From: Pelagibacterium flavum
GTDB taxonomy: Bacteria; Pseudomonadota; Alphaproteobacteria; Rhizobiales; Devosiaceae
Assembly: GCF_025854335.1 (NCBI RefSeq)
Contig: NZ_CP107716.1
Coordinates: 1,357,001-1,421,000, forward strand
Direction: 5' to 3'
DNA length: 64,000 bases
Shown here one piece after another: positions 33,731 to 43,598 of this stretch (position 1 is its first letter; each line of letters starts with the position of its first letter). The notes beneath the pieces are model-generated. The model made no database searches. It saw only the letters and a list, made by a program, of their open reading frames with translations, and was not told where the DNA came from. The position numbers and the translations under genes were made by a program.

Positions 33731-36412
33731 GCGAGCTTCAGCGTCTCGGGTCAGTCGGTCTCCTGGACCGGGCCCTCCGGCGACTGGGGCCTGCGGCGGA
33801 TGGTGCTGCACTACGCCCATCTCTGCGCGGCCGCAGGCGGGGTGGACGCCTTCCTGATCGGGACCGAGATGCCGGGGCTGACCACCATCCGCTCGGGCGC
33901 ATCCACCTATCCGGCGGTGCAGGCCTACCGAGACCTGCTCGGCGATGTGCGCTCGATCCTCGGGTCGGGGACGAAGATCGGCTATGCTGCCGACTGGTCG
34001 GAGTATTTCGGGCATCAGCCGGTCGATGGAAGCGGCGACGTGTTCTTTCACCTCGACCCGCTCTGGGCCGATCCGGAGATCGATTTCGTTGGGATCGACA
34101 ACTACATGCCACTGTCGGACTGGCGGGACGGCTTCGAGCATCTCGACGCGGCCGAGGGCTGGCCCGCGATCTACGACCGGCCCTACCTGCAGGGGAACAT
34201 CGCGGGCGGCGAGGGCTTCGACTGGTTCTATGCCAGTGCGGCGGATCGCGCGGCGCAAGTTCGCACCCCGATCACCGATGGTGCGGCGGCCAAGCCGTGG
34301 GTCTTCCGCTACAAGGATCTGCGCGCCTGGTGGTCGAACCCGCATTACGACCGCCCGGGCGGGGTGGAGAGCGGCACGCCGACGGCGTGGGCGCCGCAGT
34401 CGAAGCCGATCTGGTTCACCGAGTTGGGCTGTCCCGCCATCGACCGGGGCACCAACCAGCCGAACGTCTTCTTCGACCCGAAGTCGTCGGAGAGCTTCAC
34501 GCCGCACTTCTCGCGGGGCTGGCGCGACGACGCCATCCAGCGCGCCTATCTCGAGGCGACCTGGCTCTGGTGGGGCGAGGCCGCGAACAACCCGGTCTCC
34601 TCGGTCTATGGCGGCCGCATGGTGCATGTGCCCGAATGCGCCGCCTGGACCTGGGACGCGCGGCCCTATCCGTTCTTTCCGGCGCTGACCGATGTCTGGA
34701 CCGACGGCGCGAACTGGCGGCTCGGCCACTGGCTGACGGGGCGGCTGGGAGCAGTGTCGCTGGCCGCACTGGTCCGGCACCTCTGCCTGCGGGCGGGGCT
34801 GCCCGAGTCCCGGGTCGATGTCACCGGGCTTTGGGGCGCGGTCGAAGGCTATGCCATCGCCGCGCTGGAAAGCCCGCGCGCGTCGATCACCACGCTGTCG
34901 CGCCACTTCGGTTTCGATGCTGTCGAGACCGAAGGCGTGATCCGGTTCTTCATGCGCGGCCGGGCCTCCGTCGCCACCCTCGCGCCCGACGATCTGGTGG
35001 CCGCCCGCGAAGGCGACGTGCTGGAACTAACGCGCGGCCAGGAGACCGAACTGCCGCAGGCGCTGAAGTGGCAGCTGGCCCGCGCCGACGAGGATTACGA
35101 TGCTGCCCTCGTCGACGCGCGGCGCATCACCGTGGACACCACGCGCATCGCGTCGGAGTCCTTCCCGATGGCGGTGCCGCCCGAGGAAGCCGAGCGCCGC
35201 TGCCGCCGCGCGCTGATGGAGGCCTGGGTGGGGCGCGAGACGGCGGCGTTCCGTTTGCCGCCGTCGCGGCTGGCGCTCGATCCGGCCGACGCGATCCAAC
35301 TGGAGCATGACGGGCGGCTGGTCGATCTGCGGTTCGTCTCCATCGCCGACGCCGAGGGGCGCAGCATCGAGGCGGTCCGCCAGGACCGCGCGACCTACGA
35401 CCTGCCACCTGGCGATCCCCGCGCGGCGTCACTGACGCGGGCGGTCGTGTTCGGCGCGCCGGATGCGGTGCTGCTGGACCTGCCGCAGCTGACCGAGGAC
35501 CTGCCCGCGCATCGGCCGCTGGTCGCCGCGCACGCCATGCCTTGGCCCGGCGAGATGGCGGTGTTCCGCAGTCCCTCGACCGATGGCTTCGAATTGCTGA
35601 CGACGTTCGGCAGTCGCGTCCGGATCGGGACGCTGGTCTCGGATTTCTATGCGGGCCCCACCTCGCGCTTCGATCTCGGCAATACGCTGGTCGTCGACCT
35701 GTTGACCGGCACGCTGGAAAGCGTCACCGACCTGACGCTGTTCGGCGGCGCCAATGCGCTCGCCATCGAGAGTGCGCCCGGCGTCTGGGAGATCGTGCAG
35801 GCCGGCGCGGCCGAACTGCTGGCGCCGGGTCGGTATCGGCTCACCCGGCTCCTGCGCGGCCAGCGCGGCACCGAGGTTGCCATGGGCAATCCGGCGCCTG
35901 CGGGCGCGCGGGTCGTGGTGCTGGACAATGCGCTGGCGTCGCTACCAATCGCCGAGGCCGATCTCGGCATCCCGTGGAACTGGCGCATCGGCCCGGCGAG
36001 CCGGCCGGTTAGCGACGAGACCTATGTGGCGCAGTCATTCGCGCCCGAGGGCGTTGGGCTGCGGCCGTTCTCGGTCGCGCATGTCGAGCAGCCGTGGCGC
36101 ACGCCGCGCACGCCCGGCGATCTGACGATCCGCTGGACGCGCCGGTCCCGCGCGCTCGCCGCCGACAGCTGGGGCGGGCTGGAGGTGCCGCTCGGCGAGG
36201 AACTGGAAGCCTATGAGGTCGAGATCCTCGACGGCGCCACCGTGAAGCGTGTGCTGAGCACCGCCACCACCAGCGCGGTCTACACCGCCGCCGCCCAGAC
36301 CGCCGACTGGGGCGCGCCGCTCGACCCCGGCGACACGCTCGACATCCGCATCTATCAGCTCTCCGCCCTCGTGGGACGGGGTGCGCCAAAAACCGTCACG
36401 CTGATACTCTGA
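33731..36412 (+). CDS. GTA-like host-specificity/tail-tip protein, 5'-truncated
   Basis: 893 residues remain of a protein usually near 1300. The GTA TIM-barrel region is visible: DWGLRRMVLHYAHLCAAAGG, VDAFLIGTEMPGL, SGTKIGYAADWSEYFGHQP, HLDPLWADPEIDFVGIDNY. Tail-tip/baseplate-hub domains follow down to VGRGAPKTVTLIL. In gene transfer agents and related phages this protein sits at the tail tip and contacts the host envelope. The start is lost at the IS21-type end at 33728. It is followed at 11 bases by the DUF2793 gene. Very high GC compared with the IS sequences around it. Confidence 0.85.
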   Translation, partial: ASFSVSGQSVSWTGPSGDWGLRRMVLHYAHLCAAAGGVDAFLIGTEMPGLTTIRSGASTYPAVQAYRDLLGDVRSILGSGTKIGYAADWSEYFGHQPVDGSGDVFFHLDPLWADPEIDFVGIDNYMPLSDWRDGFEHLDAAEGWPAIYDRPYLQGNIAGGEGFDWFYASAADRAAQVRTPITDGAAAKPWVFRYKDLRAWWSNPHYDRPGGVESGTPTAWAPQSKPIWFTELGCPAIDRGTNQPNVFFDPKSSESFTPHFSRGWRDDAIQRAYLEATWLWWGEAANNPVSSVYGGRMVHVPECAAWTWDARPYPFFPALTDVWTDGANWRLGHWLTGRLGAVSLAALVRHLCLRAGLPESRVDVTGLWGAVEGYAIAALESPRASITTLSRHFGFDAVETEGVIRFFMRGRASVATLAPDDLVAAREGDVLELTRGQETELPQALKWQLARADEDYDAALVDARRITVDTTRIASESFPMAVPPEEAERRCRRALMEAWVGRETAAFRLPPSRLALDPADAIQLEHDGRLVDLRFVSIADAEGRSIEAVRQDRATYDLPPGDPRAASLTRAVVFGAPDAVLLDLPQLTEDLPAHRPLVAAHAMPWPGEMAVFRSPSTDGFELLTTFGSRVRIGTLVSDFYAGPTSRFDLGNTLVVDLLTGTLESVTDLTLFGGANALAIESAPGVWEIVQAGAAELLAPGRYRLTRLLRGQRGTEVAMGNPAPAGARVVVLDNALASLPIAEADLGIPWNWRIGPASRPVSDETYVAQSFAPEGVGLRPFSVAHVEQPWRTPRTPGDLTIRWTRRSRALAADSWGGLEVPLGEELEAYEVEILDGATVKRVLSTATTSAVYTAAAQTADWGAPLDPGDTLDIRIYQLSALVGRGAPKTVTLIL

Positions 36413-36422
36413 AGGCCATCCC

Positions 36423-37499
36423 ATGTCCGACGCTACGACCCATCTCCTGCTGCCCTACATCCTTGCGGCGCAGGCCCAGAAGCATGTCACCCACAATGAG
36501 GCGCTGCGGATCCTCGACGGACTCGTCCAGCTCTCGGTGCTCGACCGGGGCCTGACCGCGCCGCCTGGTTCGCCCACCGATGGCGACCGCTACATCGTTG
36601 GCTCGGGCGCGACGGGCGACTGGGCGGGCTGGGACCTGAACGTCGCGCTCTGGACCGACGGCGCCTGGCTGCGCCTGCCACCGCGGACCGGCTGGCGGGT
36701 GTGGGTCGAAGACGAGGGCATACTGCTGGTCTATGACGGCGCGGGCTGGGTCGGCACAACGCCCGCGACGCTGCAGAACATGGCGCTGCTCGGGCTCGGC
36801 ACGACGGCGGATGCGTCGAACCCGTTCTCGGCCAAGCTCAACGCCGCGCTCTGGACGGCGAGGACCGTGGCCGAGGGCGGCACCGGTGATTTGTTTTACA
36901 CGATGAACAAGGAGGCGGCCGGCGACGATCTCGGGTTGACGCTCCAGACCGGCTTCGTGACCAAGGCGCTGGTCGGCCTCTTCGGCTCCGACCGCTTCCG
37001 CCTCGCGGTCTCGGCCGACGGCAGCACCTTCTTCGACGGGCTAAGCGTCGACAACGACACCGGCATCGTCGATCAGCCCCGGCTGCCCCGGTTCAAGGCC
37101 TGGACCAATTACGACAATTACGTGGGCGTCGGGACCTGGACGAAGATCGGCCTCAACAACACCGACTATAACGAACAGGGCGCCTTCGACGCTGCCAATA
37201 ACTACTTCGTCGCCCCCGTCGACGGCACCTACCTCTTCGGCGCGACGTTGCTCTACAAAATCAACGCCAGCGCCACGGCCCGCATGCGCGGGCGGCTCGT
37301 GCTGAACGGCACGACCGAAATCCGCGGCTCGCTCGGCGAGATCTCCGCCACCCACGTCTCGCTCGCCACCGCGATCTGGCTGCAGACCCTGGTCCCGCTG
37401 ACTGCGGGCGATACCGTCGAGCTGCAGGGGTATTTCCGGGTCGCGGACGGCTACTTCGCGGCCGACCACACGTCCTTCTGGGGCTGCAAGGTCGGCTGA
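36423..37499 (+). CDS. DUF2793 phage tail/structural protein
   Basis: 358 residues. MSDATTHLLLPYILAAQAQK followed by HNEALRILDGLVQLSV and GDRYIVGSGATGDWAGWD is the DUF2793 signature. The C-terminal part (WTKIGLNNTDYNEQGAFDA and on) resembles a C1q/TNF-like beta domain found on phage fibres. Such genes follow the GTA-type tip protein in Rhodobacterales prophages. Probably surface-exposed on the particle. Confidence 0.8.
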   Translation: MSDATTHLLLPYILAAQAQKHVTHNEALRILDGLVQLSVLDRGLTAPPGSPTDGDRYIVGSGATGDWAGWDLNVALWTDGAWLRLPPRTGWRVWVEDEGILLVYDGAGWVGTTPATLQNMALLGLGTTADASNPFSAKLNAALWTARTVAEGGTGDLFYTMNKEAAGDDLGLTLQTGFVTKALVGLFGSDRFRLAVSADGSTFFDGLSVDNDTGIVDQPRLPRFKAWTNYDNYVGVGTWTKIGLNNTDYNEQGAFDAANNYFVAPVDGTYLFGATLLYKINASATARMRGRLVLNGTTEIRGSLGEISATHVSLATAIWLQTLVPLTAGDTVELQGYFRVADGYFAADHTSFWGCKVG

Positions 37500-37669
37500 G
37501 CGGCGGAAGGAGGATTCCGATGAACCCACCCCGATCCGAGGGCTACGTGCGCATGCCCGACGCCGAGTTCGAGGCGATCCTGACCCGGGCGGCGGAGGAA
37601 GGCGCGAAGCGCGCGCTGGCCGATGTCGGTCTCGACGGCGACGAGGCCGCGCTCGACATCCGCGATCTG

Positions 37670-39229
37670 GTCGCCTGTGAAGAATCCGGTTTTGTCAGGC
37701 AGGGCGTGAGCGGGCCGTGCTGTTCGGGAACAGGATGAGCGCCAGGATCAGCCACAAAAGCTTCCTGAACCATGCCAGGAGGAGCCGGAGGTTGTGACCG
37801 ATGGCGCAGAGCATGACGTTGATGACGTCTCCTTCGATGCCCTTGAGGGGATTTCGTTCCAGATGGCCGTCCTGCTTCATGTGACCGATGACCGGCTCGA
37901 TTCCGTTTCGCCGTCGCAGTTCTCGCCTGATGGTGGGTGAGGTGATGCCGCGCGTGTGAGAGACATGGACCTCCAGCCCGTCGCGGTTGAGCCCATGTCC
38001 GCGATAGCCGCGGTCGACATAGGCACGGGCGGGGTTCTGTCCGGTGATGCGGGCGACCTGATCGAGCTGAGCACCGAGCGTGTGGCCGTCATACGGGTTG
38101 CCGGGCAAGGACAGGGCGCCGAGCACGAACTGGCCGCCCTTGCAGCGCTCGTTGGTGGTGGCAAAGGAGGCTTTTGCGCCGAACTCATATCGGGTGCGAG
38201 CTTTGCCCTTGCCGATGCATTCGACCTCCGGCGCGTGGAAGGCGTAGAGCTTCTGTGTGTCGCCGGGCTTCTGGCCATGGATGATCCGGGCCCGTTCCAG
38301 GACGGTTGCGAGAGCCTCCATGCGAGTCGGGTCGCCATCGATCCTGCGCTCGATGTCGCGGATCAGTCGGCCCAACCGCGTGCGCATGAAGCGCAGATGC
38401 GCCTTCGCCTGCTTGTGGCCACGGCCATGCATGAGGCGGGCCGCCTCCTTGCGGGCACGGCGTGCCACGCGAAGATAGGACTGGCGCAGCCGCACGCCAT
38501 TGGCCCTTGCCGCCCGGTTCAGCCATTCGATCGCCCGCAGCATCAGATGGCTGTCGGTGGGATGGGCCACTGCCTTGGTCTGGACGGTGGTGTCGACCGT
38601 GACACGTTCGAGCTGGCGCTCGCTGACGGCACCGCTTGCCATGGCAATCGAGATCGTCTCGGCCAGCAGCGCTTCGAGCTTGTCGGCGTCCATGCGCTTG
38701 CGCCAGTTGGTCATCGAGGAGCGGTCCGCCGGCAGCCTGTGCTGGAAATGGGTCTCGCCGCAAAACGCCTGGTGATAGGGATTCTCAACCCAGGCCGCGC
38801 ACACGGCCTCATCCGAAAGTCCCTTGATGTGCTTCAACAGGTGCAGTCCCACCATCAGTCGGGTCGGCAGGCCGGGGCGGCCGACCTGCTCCACGAAGGT
38901 GGCGCCATAGAGCGCGTCGAGCCGGTCCCAGTCGATGCGTGCCGCAAGCCGCAGGAGCTCGTGCCGGGGATCAAGGATCGCCTCCAGGCTCTCTCGAAAC
39001 ATGTCGGATTGCGGCGTCGGGTCGGGCTTCCTGGGGCGCATCGGCGGGGCTCCATCTTCGGTCCTCGCACTGAATCAGGCCGCGATCGAAATGCCCAGAC
39101 CCTTCATGCGCGCGCATGCGAAAACGCAAGCAAATGCCGCCAAATCCTCACAACCTTGCGAAACAGGATACTTCCAAGGCCGCCGAAAACCGCGCAATTC
39201 CAGCTCGTTGCCAATTGTTCACGGGCGAC
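37670..39229 (-). mobile_element. IS5-type element, copy 1 (1560 bp)
   Basis: The ends read GTCGCCTGTGAAGAATCCGG and, inverted, GTCGCCCGTGAACAATTGG. The 6-bp target duplication GATCTG lies at 37664-37669 and 39230-39235. The transposase is on the minus strand. An apparently identical copy in the other orientation lies at 47779-49338. Confidence 0.92.
37695..39041 (-). CDS. IS5-family transposase (copy 1)
   Basis: 448 residues: MRPRKPDPTPQSDMFRESLE, a DUF772 region (LMVGLHLLKHIKGLSDEAVC), and a DDE domain with RVTVDTTVQTKAVAHPTDS, RAYVDRGYRGHGLN and RRNGIEPVIGHMKQDGHL. Intact, and with both IS ends present it could be active. The translation is identical to copy 2. Confidence 0.9.
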   Translation of the reverse strand: MRPRKPDPTPQSDMFRESLEAILDPRHELLRLAARIDWDRLDALYGATFVEQVGRPGLPTRLMVGLHLLKHIKGLSDEAVCAAWVENPYHQAFCGETHFQHRLPADRSSMTNWRKRMDADKLEALLAETISIAMASGAVSERQLERVTVDTTVQTKAVAHPTDSHLMLRAIEWLNRAARANGVRLRQSYLRVARRARKEAARLMHGRGHKQAKAHLRFMRTRLGRLIRDIERRIDGDPTRMEALATVLERARIIHGQKPGDTQKLYAFHAPEVECIGKGKARTRYEFGAKASFATTNERCKGGQFVLGALSLPGNPYDGHTLGAQLDQVARITGQNPARAYVDRGYRGHGLNRDGLEVHVSHTRGITSPTIRRELRRRNGIEPVIGHMKQDGHLERNPLKGIEGDVINVMLCAIGHNLRLLLAWFRKLLWLILALILFPNSTARSRPA

Positions 39230-39533
39230 GATCTGCGCTCCCTGGTGGACTGCATCCGGCTGGTGCGCCGCACCGCGATGCAGACCGCCGTCCGCATGAT
39301 CACCACCGGCGTCATGCTGGCGCTGCTCGCGGGCATCGCCATCAAGCTCAAGATCTTCGGCGGCAGCCCGTAGCCGCTCGCCATCCCCATTCATGAACCC
39401 GCACTGACCCGCCTTCGTGGCGGGGTGAGCCGTGGTCTGCCTGACAGGCAGACGGGAAGGTCCAGTGGACCTTCCCGAGCGGCGAACGCACCGAGCCCTG
39501 CGAGGGGCCGGAAACTCGTATTCGGAGGACCCC

Positions 39534-40208
39534 ATGACCACGACCTTCCACCGCCATTGGCGCGACGTTCCGGAAAGCGCCTGGCGCTGGCGGAATTTCA
39601 GCCCGGCAGAGATTGCCTGCCGGGGCACTGGCAAGCTGCTCATCAACGAACCCGCGCTCGACAAGCTGCAGGCGCTCCGCGACCGGCTGGGCAAACCACT
39701 GATCGTACGCTCGGCCTATCGAAGCCCCGAGCACAACCGCGCCGTCGGCGGTGCCACGCGGTCGAAGCACCTCGACGGCGCGGCCTTCGACATCGCCATG
39801 GCGAACCACGACCCGGCGGCGTTCGAGGCGGCGGCGCGGGAGGTCGGGTTCCTCGGCTTCGGGTTCTACCCGCGATCGGGGTTCATCCATGTCGACCTCG
39901 GCCCCGCGCGGCAGTGGGGCGAGCGGTTTCCGGTACGGGCGACCGCATTTGCAGCTGAGACGCCACCCGCGCGCGAGGTGCTGGCCGACAGCCGCACAAT
40001 GAAGGGTGGTGGTGCGGCCGGTGTCGCGACGCTGGGCGCAGCCGGAATCGAGGTGGCGCAAAGCGTCATCGCCGAGACCCAGACCGCGATCCTGCCGCTG
40101 GTGCCTTATCTCGACACGTTGCGCTGGGTGTTCATCGCCGTCGCGCTCGGGGGCATCACGGTCACGATCTACGCTCGGCTCGACGATTGGCGGAGTGGGC
40201 AGCGGTGA
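39534..40208 (+). CDS. M15-family peptidase (endolysin-type) with C-terminal membrane helix
   Basis: 224 residues from the ATG at 39534. Peptidase M15_3-like core: NFSPAEIACRGTGKLL, VRSAYRSPEHNRAVGG, SKHLDGAAFDIAM (His and Asp zinc ligands), GFIHVDLGPARQWG (final His). These D-Ala-D-Ala-type peptidases cut cell-wall cross-links. A C-terminal helix (LRWVFIAVALGGITVTIYA) would anchor it. Its place after tail genes marks it as the lysis enzyme of the prophage or GTA-like module. The upstream extension in the long frame has no Shine-Dalgarno support. Confidence 0.85.
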   Translation: MTTTFHRHWRDVPESAWRWRNFSPAEIACRGTGKLLINEPALDKLQALRDRLGKPLIVRSAYRSPEHNRAVGGATRSKHLDGAAFDIAMANHDPAAFEAAAREVGFLGFGFYPRSGFIHVDLGPARQWGERFPVRATAFAAETPPAREVLADSRTMKGGGAAGVATLGAAGIEVAQSVIAETQTAILPLVPYLDTLRWVFIAVALGGITVTIYARLDDWRSGQR

Positions 40209-40360
40209 TGGCCCCGCTCCTGACCGGCTTCGCCGCCAGCCCATGGATGCGGGCGGCCCTGTCGGCCGCCTGGTCTGCCTGTTCCTGCCGTTAAATCTGT
40301 CGTTCCGTGCGGCCTGCGGGCATGGAACAGCGCAACGAAATGACGATCGGCCACTCTAGA
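40208..40360 (+). pseudogene. Small holin-associated phage gene, decayed
   Basis: The ATG at 40208 overlaps the peptidase stop (TGATG) and opens MAPLLTGFAASPWMRAALSA. It hits a stop at about 40292; other frames continue LFLPLNLS and then RPAGMEQRNEMTIGH, as expected of a frameshifted 60-80 residue membrane protein. It marks the right edge of the phage module. 40361-40434 shows nothing further. Confidence 0.4.
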
Positions 40361-40434
40361 ACATTAGCCCCCTGCCGGCGGCTGCACCCTCCATTTCCGT
40401 TGCATCTAGACCGTGGCGGGACGGCGCGCTTCGG

Positions 40435-42123
40435 TCAGGCAAGCGCGGCGAACAGGCCCAACGCGATCAGGATCAGGGTGACCGAGCTCGCCGCGTGGTC
40501 GTTGATCAGCCGCTCCAGCCGTTCCAGCCCATCCCAGATCTCCGGCCAGGTGCGCGCGGTCTCGACCGGCTTGTCCGATCCGCCCACCGATGCGGCGGCC
40601 TGGGCTGCGGCGACCGCACGGGCGTTGAACCTCGCAACCGAGCCGAGCAGGTCGCCTTCGGGCAGCGACGGGGCGCGCAGTCCAATTCCCAACGCGGCGA
40701 TAACGAGAACCGCCGCGAGCCCAAGGGGCCAGGCGCTAACGCCGAGTGCCAAGAAGTCGATCGTCCCATAGGGTGCTTTGCCCGTTACCGCAGCATAAAG
40801 TGACCACGGCAGTGCGAGCGCAGTGGCGGCCAGCGCCACCATCGGCACAACCATCAGACCGGGCAGGCGATCTTCCTTTTCAGCCTTAGGCAGAGTAAAT
40901 AGAAAACGCGCCAGCAGAAGCCCGGAGGTGAGCGCGGAAAGGCCGATTAACGTCGCACCAAAGTCCCCTGCGGAGCCCTTGATTGCCGATTTCGTAAGCG
41001 CCCCAGCGGTCAGCGGCAACCCCGCCACAGACAAGGCGACCATCGCCAGTGCCGCAATCACCAAGCCTCGCACCACACCCCGGGCCTTGCCGGCAACGCC
41101 GACACCCAGGAACAGTGCGCCCTTGGCCAGCCCGTGATGCAGCGCATAAAGCGCCACCGCCGGCAGAACCGAAGCCGCTGACAGGCCCGCCGCCAGCGCC
41201 GCGCCCATCACGCCCATCAGAAGCCCCATCTGACTGACGGTGGAATAGGCCAGCACGGTCTTTGGATTGCCCTGCATCGCCCCGTAAAGCGCCGCCGCGA
41301 AGAGCCCGCTGAACCCCGCCAGGGCCAGCAACGTTCCGCTGATCGGCCAAGCACTGCCCCAGGGCAGAAACGTGACCAGCCCGAAGATACCCGCCTTCAC
41401 AATGGCGCCAGAAAGTACCGCCGAGGCCGGGACCGGCGCTGCCGGATGTGCCACCGGCAGCCAGACATGCAGCGGGACCAGACCCGCCTTGATGCCGAAA
41501 CCCGCGATCATTAGCCACAGGACCAGCGGGTCGGCTCGTGGGGCGGCGAGGCTGTCGCGGATCTCGTCGATTAGGATCGTGCCGCCTGCCGCATGGGCGC
41601 CGATCATAAAACCGGCCAGCAGCGCGGTTTCGCCAATCACGGCAAGGATGATGTAGACGGCGCCGGCCCGCATCGACGCGGGTTTGCGATCGTGGATCAC
41701 GAGCGGATAGGCGGCCAGAGACACCAGCGCGAAGAACACGTAGAAGCTCGCCAAATCCGCGGCCAGAAATACACCCAGGTTTCCCGCAAGAACAAGCATC
41801 CAGAACAGGGCGAAGGTCCGCGCACGCGGATCGCCGCGCATGTAGCGCAGGGCATAGACTCCGGCCCAGAACCACAGCACCGCGGCGCCGCTCAGAAAAA
41901 GCACTCCCGGTTCGGTCAGACGGAGCCCGCCGTCGAGAAGGACCCATGTCACGCTCAAAGTTTGGTCTCGCGGCGCCAGGAACACGGCGGCGAGTGCCGG
42001 CAGCGGCGCAAGCGGCAGCGCCAACAGCATCCTCGGCCCCAGCTTCGGTAACAGGCACAGAAGGGCGAGAAGGATCGGCCAGAGGATCACGACCGGCAGA
42101 AGAAGGCTGGGTGCGACTGTCAT
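40435..42123 (-). CDS. Third MrpD/NuoM-like antiporter subunit
   Basis: 562 residues from the ATG at 42123, which overlaps the previous stop (ATGA). Opens MTVAPSLLLPVVILWPILLA and has about 14 helices. Proton-pump motifs: IKAGLVPLHVWLPVAHPAAP and KTVLAYSTVSQMGLLMGVM. A charged C-terminal tail (VETARTWPEIWDGLERLERL) ends in one more helix. It is the last gene of the Mrp operon. A much longer open frame upstream is antisense-like shadow over the preceding gene and is rejected. Whether it replaces MrpA is unclear. Confidence 0.82.
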   Translation of the reverse strand: MTVAPSLLLPVVILWPILLALLCLLPKLGPRMLLALPLAPLPALAAVFLAPRDQTLSVTWVLLDGGLRLTEPGVLFLSGAAVLWFWAGVYALRYMRGDPRARTFALFWMLVLAGNLGVFLAADLASFYVFFALVSLAAYPLVIHDRKPASMRAGAVYIILAVIGETALLAGFMIGAHAAGGTILIDEIRDSLAAPRADPLVLWLMIAGFGIKAGLVPLHVWLPVAHPAAPVPASAVLSGAIVKAGIFGLVTFLPWGSAWPISGTLLALAGFSGLFAAALYGAMQGNPKTVLAYSTVSQMGLLMGVMGAALAAGLSAASVLPAVALYALHHGLAKGALFLGVGVAGKARGVVRGLVIAALAMVALSVAGLPLTAGALTKSAIKGSAGDFGATLIGLSALTSGLLLARFLFTLPKAEKEDRLPGLMVVPMVALAATALALPWSLYAAVTGKAPYGTIDFLALGVSAWPLGLAAVLVIAALGIGLRAPSLPEGDLLGSVARFNARAVAAAQAAASVGGSDKPVETARTWPEIWDGLERLERLINDHAASSVTLILIALGLFAALA

Positions 42124-43598
42124 TTCAGGTAGCCACTCTCTGCGATCAGCTTGGCCCAGCTCAGAGGGCTGAACGGGAAGGTCGCAAACGCTCCGGCAGC
42201 GAGTGTGGCTAGGGCGGTTATCGCGGCGGGGAGAATCAACATCCGGTTCCAGGCGCCGTCCAGTTCCCGCACCGATGCCAGCTTCGCCGATGGCGGAAGC
42301 AGCCAAGCGCGGTAGAGCAGCGGCAGGAAGTAGAGCGCGTTCAGTAGAGATGATCCCGCCAGAACGGCGATGACCCAAGGCGCGTCGGATTGCAGCCCGC
42401 CCAACCCGAGGTGCCATTTCGAGATGAAGCCTGCCGTCGGCGGAACACCGATCATGCCGAGCGCGCCGATGCTGAATGCAGCCATTGTCACCGGCATCGC
42501 CCGCCCGGCACCGTCGAGATCCGCCACCGACTTGATCCCCATCCGGTTGTCCAGCGCGCCCGCGCACATGAAGAGAGTGATCTTCATGATCCCCTGATGC
42601 ACCAGATGCACCAACGCGCCGATGATCGCGAAGGGACCGATCAGGCTGGCCCCGAGAATGATGTAGCTGACCTGGCTGACCGTCGAATAGGCCAGCCGCT
42701 TCTTGATGTCGGTCTGCATCACGGCGCGGAACGAACCGTAGAGGATCGTCGCTCCAGCCAACACGGCAAGCGGTGTGCCTAGGCCAAGCTCCGACACCGT
42801 GTCGATACCGTAGACGTCGTAGATCATCCTCACGATCCCGAACGCACCGGCCTTGACCACGGCCACAGCGTGCAGCAGTGCGCTGACCGGCGCAGGAGCG
42901 GCCATCGCCTCGGGCAACCACCCGTGGAACGGGATGAGCGCCGCCTTCACGCCGAGCCCGCCGATGCAAAGGATGAATATAAGCGTAAGTTCAAGCCGCG
43001 GGATGCCGGACAGATCAGGCGGTGCCGTAAACTCGATCGTGCCGACGAGCGACTTCAGCCAGACGATGCCCGCCAGAAAGGCGGCGCTGCCTGCCAGCGT
43101 ATAGATCAGGTAGATGCGCCCCGCGCGCAGGGACTTCTCGTCACCCTTATGGACGACCAGCGGCCATGTCGCCAGCGTCAGGAGCTCGTAGAACAGGAAG
43201 AACGTGATCGTTGTGCCCGACATGGCCACGCCGGTCGCCGCGAGGACGCAGAGGTTGAAGAACCCGAAAAAGCGCGCCAGGTGAGGGCCGCGTCCGAAAT
43301 AGGCGATCGAGTAGACCGTAGCGATCAACCACAGGAAGGCCGAGAGGGTGATGAACAGCAGTGCGATGGAATCGAGTCGGAGGATAAAGTCGTGGCCCGG
43401 CAGGAACTCGTAGCGCCATTCCGTGATCACGCCTTCGCGCGCTGCCAGCAGGAGGAAGCCCACGACCGCCAGCTTGATCAGGGCGAAGCTGATGTTGATC
43501 GCGTCGCGCCATACCGCCATGCGGTCGGGCAGGGCGAAGCTGATGAGTGCCGGAACGAGTGGCAGGAAGACCAACAACAGGGGCAGGAGATGGATCAT
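42120..43598 (-). CDS. mrpD: Second MrpD/NuoM-like antiporter subunit
   Basis: 492 residues from the ATG at 43598 (ATGA overlap with the preceding gene). Opens MIHLLPLLLVFLPLVPALIS. Motifs: VKAALIPFHGWLPEAMAAPA with the nearby Lys, and KKRLAYSTVSQVSYIILGA. About 14 transmembrane helices. It belongs to the proton-pumping family shared by complex I and Mrp antiporters and probably forms one ion channel of the complex. Confidence 0.85.
   Translation of the reverse strand: MIHLLPLLLVFLPLVPALISFALPDRMAVWRDAINISFALIKLAVVGFLLLAAREGVITEWRYEFLPGHDFILRLDSIALLFITLSAFLWLIATVYSIAYFGRGPHLARFFGFFNLCVLAATGVAMSGTTITFFLFYELLTLATWPLVVHKGDEKSLRAGRIYLIYTLAGSAAFLAGIVWLKSLVGTIEFTAPPDLSGIPRLELTLIFILCIGGLGVKAALIPFHGWLPEAMAAPAPVSALLHAVAVVKAGAFGIVRMIYDVYGIDTVSELGLGTPLAVLAGATILYGSFRAVMQTDIKKRLAYSTVSQVSYIILGASLIGPFAIIGALVHLVHQGIMKITLFMCAGALDNRMGIKSVADLDGAGRAMPVTMAAFSIGALGMIGVPPTAGFISKWHLGLGGLQSDAPWVIAVLAGSSLLNALYFLPLLYRAWLLPPSAKLASVRELDGAWNRMLILPAAITALATLAAGAFATFPFSPLSWAKLIAESGYLK

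Larger units (their letters stand above)
37520..39373 (+). pseudogene. Small phage membrane protein (DUF6127-like), split by an IS
   Basis: 37520-37669 encodes MNPPRSEGYVRMPDAEFEAI to LDIRDL; 39236-39373 resumes RSLVDCIRLVRRTAMQTAVR and ends with a transmembrane helix (MLALLAGIAIKLKIFGG). Removing the IS and one copy of the 6-bp duplication gives an intact 95-residue protein with an N-terminal soluble helix and a C-terminal anchor, of the kind found between tail and lysis genes. Confidence 0.75.

Noticed and set aside
33466..35310. 614-codon frame overlapping the tail-tip gene
   Set aside because: A shadow frame rich in Arg, Gly and Pro; the neighbouring frame encodes the recognisable GTA TIM-barrel protein.
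42124..42969. 844-residue version of the last Mrp subunit
   Set aside because: The extra 280 residues are a shadow of the preceding gene in another frame, rich in Arg and Gly with no membrane pattern; the ATGA overlap at 42123 gives the normal start.
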